NCBI GenBank assembly: GCA_947568835.1
Contig: CANOQG010000023.1
Coordinates: 124,001-188,000, forward strand
DNA from: Protonemura montana
Taxonomy: Eukaryota > Arthropoda > Insecta > Plecoptera > Nemouridae
Length of the DNA: 64,000 bases
Direction of reading: 5' to 3'
Of this stretch, positions 63,695 through 64,000 are shown one piece after another. Positions within the stretch are counted from its first letter, which is position 1, and every line of letters starts with the position of its first letter. The notes beneath the pieces are model-generated. The model saw only the letters and a program-made list of their open reading frames with translations, was not told the DNA's origin and made no database searches. Made by a program: the position numbers and the translations under genes.

Positions 63695-64000
63695 TCTTCA
63701 ATTTCAGACTTAGAGACTTGAAATAAAAAAGGGAACAAGCGCTTGCACGAGGGCTAACCGTTTTTTGACATTCCGGACTCGGGGGGGCATGGGCTCATTT
63801 TTTTTTTTTGACTTCCCTTTTTGACTTTTTTCTCCCCGAAAAAAAATATATTTCTAGTCATCCGATCGTCTTCGCAATACATAAAACAGATGCGGACAAT
63901 CATTGCGCTTCTATACATGTCTTTGCTTTTTCTTAATTCGATCGGAGACCGTCAATCGAATCAAATTTCTAATTCAATCGAGATTCCCCCATGCTTCCTG
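63695..64000 (+). repeat. L unit L24, partial at the window end
   Basis: Only the head is present, ending within CCATGCTTCCTG. It matches L17-L23, so the 1414-bp array continues to the right of the window. Confidence 0.92.

Larger units (their letters stand above)
39160..64000 (+). repeat. L-family long-repeat array, right block (L9-L24)
   Basis: Sixteen units in the same orientation as the left block. L9-L14 (39160-50964) are heterogeneous, 1601-2110 bp long with two to seven minisatellite copies. L15-L24 (from 50965) are 1414-1416 bp with none. The block runs off the window at 64000. No gene is evident. Confidence 0.95.

Overview
This 64 kb window is satellite DNA from end to end. I found no protein-coding gene, no recognisable RNA gene and no intact mobile element. 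Long tandem repeats, minisatellites nested inside larger repeats and very uniform arrays point to eukaryotic heterochromatin (pericentromeric, subtelomeric, or a repeat-rich or accessory chromosome), not a bacterial or phage genome. The AT-rich but CpG-containing background with long T and A runs would suit an invertebrate such as a nematode or insect. That is an impression only; nothing here fixes the species, and no telomere repeat run is present.

Two satellite families, apparently unrelated, alternate, and every copy lies in the same orientation. Family S is a GC-richer 326-bp monomer. It forms array 1 (1-5853, 17 full units plus 311 bp, probably continuing left of the window) and array 2 (about 22300-39159, a 250-bp edge piece, 50 full units and 311 bp). 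Family L is an AT-rich long repeat of 1414-2395 bp. It fills 5854-22138 (L1-L8) and 39160-64000 (L9-L24, running off the right end).

Each L unit has the same order of parts: a conserved head of about 300 bp, a body that is either short (type a) or about 510 bp longer (type b, an internally duplicated form), a GC-rich leader of 169-170 bp, zero to seven copies of a 94-bp hairpin-forming minisatellite, a related terminal copy, and a tail in one of three versions (alpha, beta, gamma). Body type plus minisatellite number explains nearly all of the length variation. From about 50965 rightwards the minisatellite is absent and the array becomes a uniform 1414-1416-bp repeat.

The most informative points concern array evolution. 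Both S arrays stop at the identical base and join the identical point of an L unit (5853/5854 and 39159/39160). Array 2 has a decayed left edge with 161 bp of otherwise unrepeated DNA, but a sharp right edge made of perfect canonical units. Three multi-kilobase blocks within the L arrays are near-copies of each other, and four of their six approximate ends fall at the hairpin minisatellite. I see no set of genes working together; the window is best read as a record of unequal exchange, conversion and array expansion. All of it also needs the caution that long identical arrays are where assemblies most often fail.
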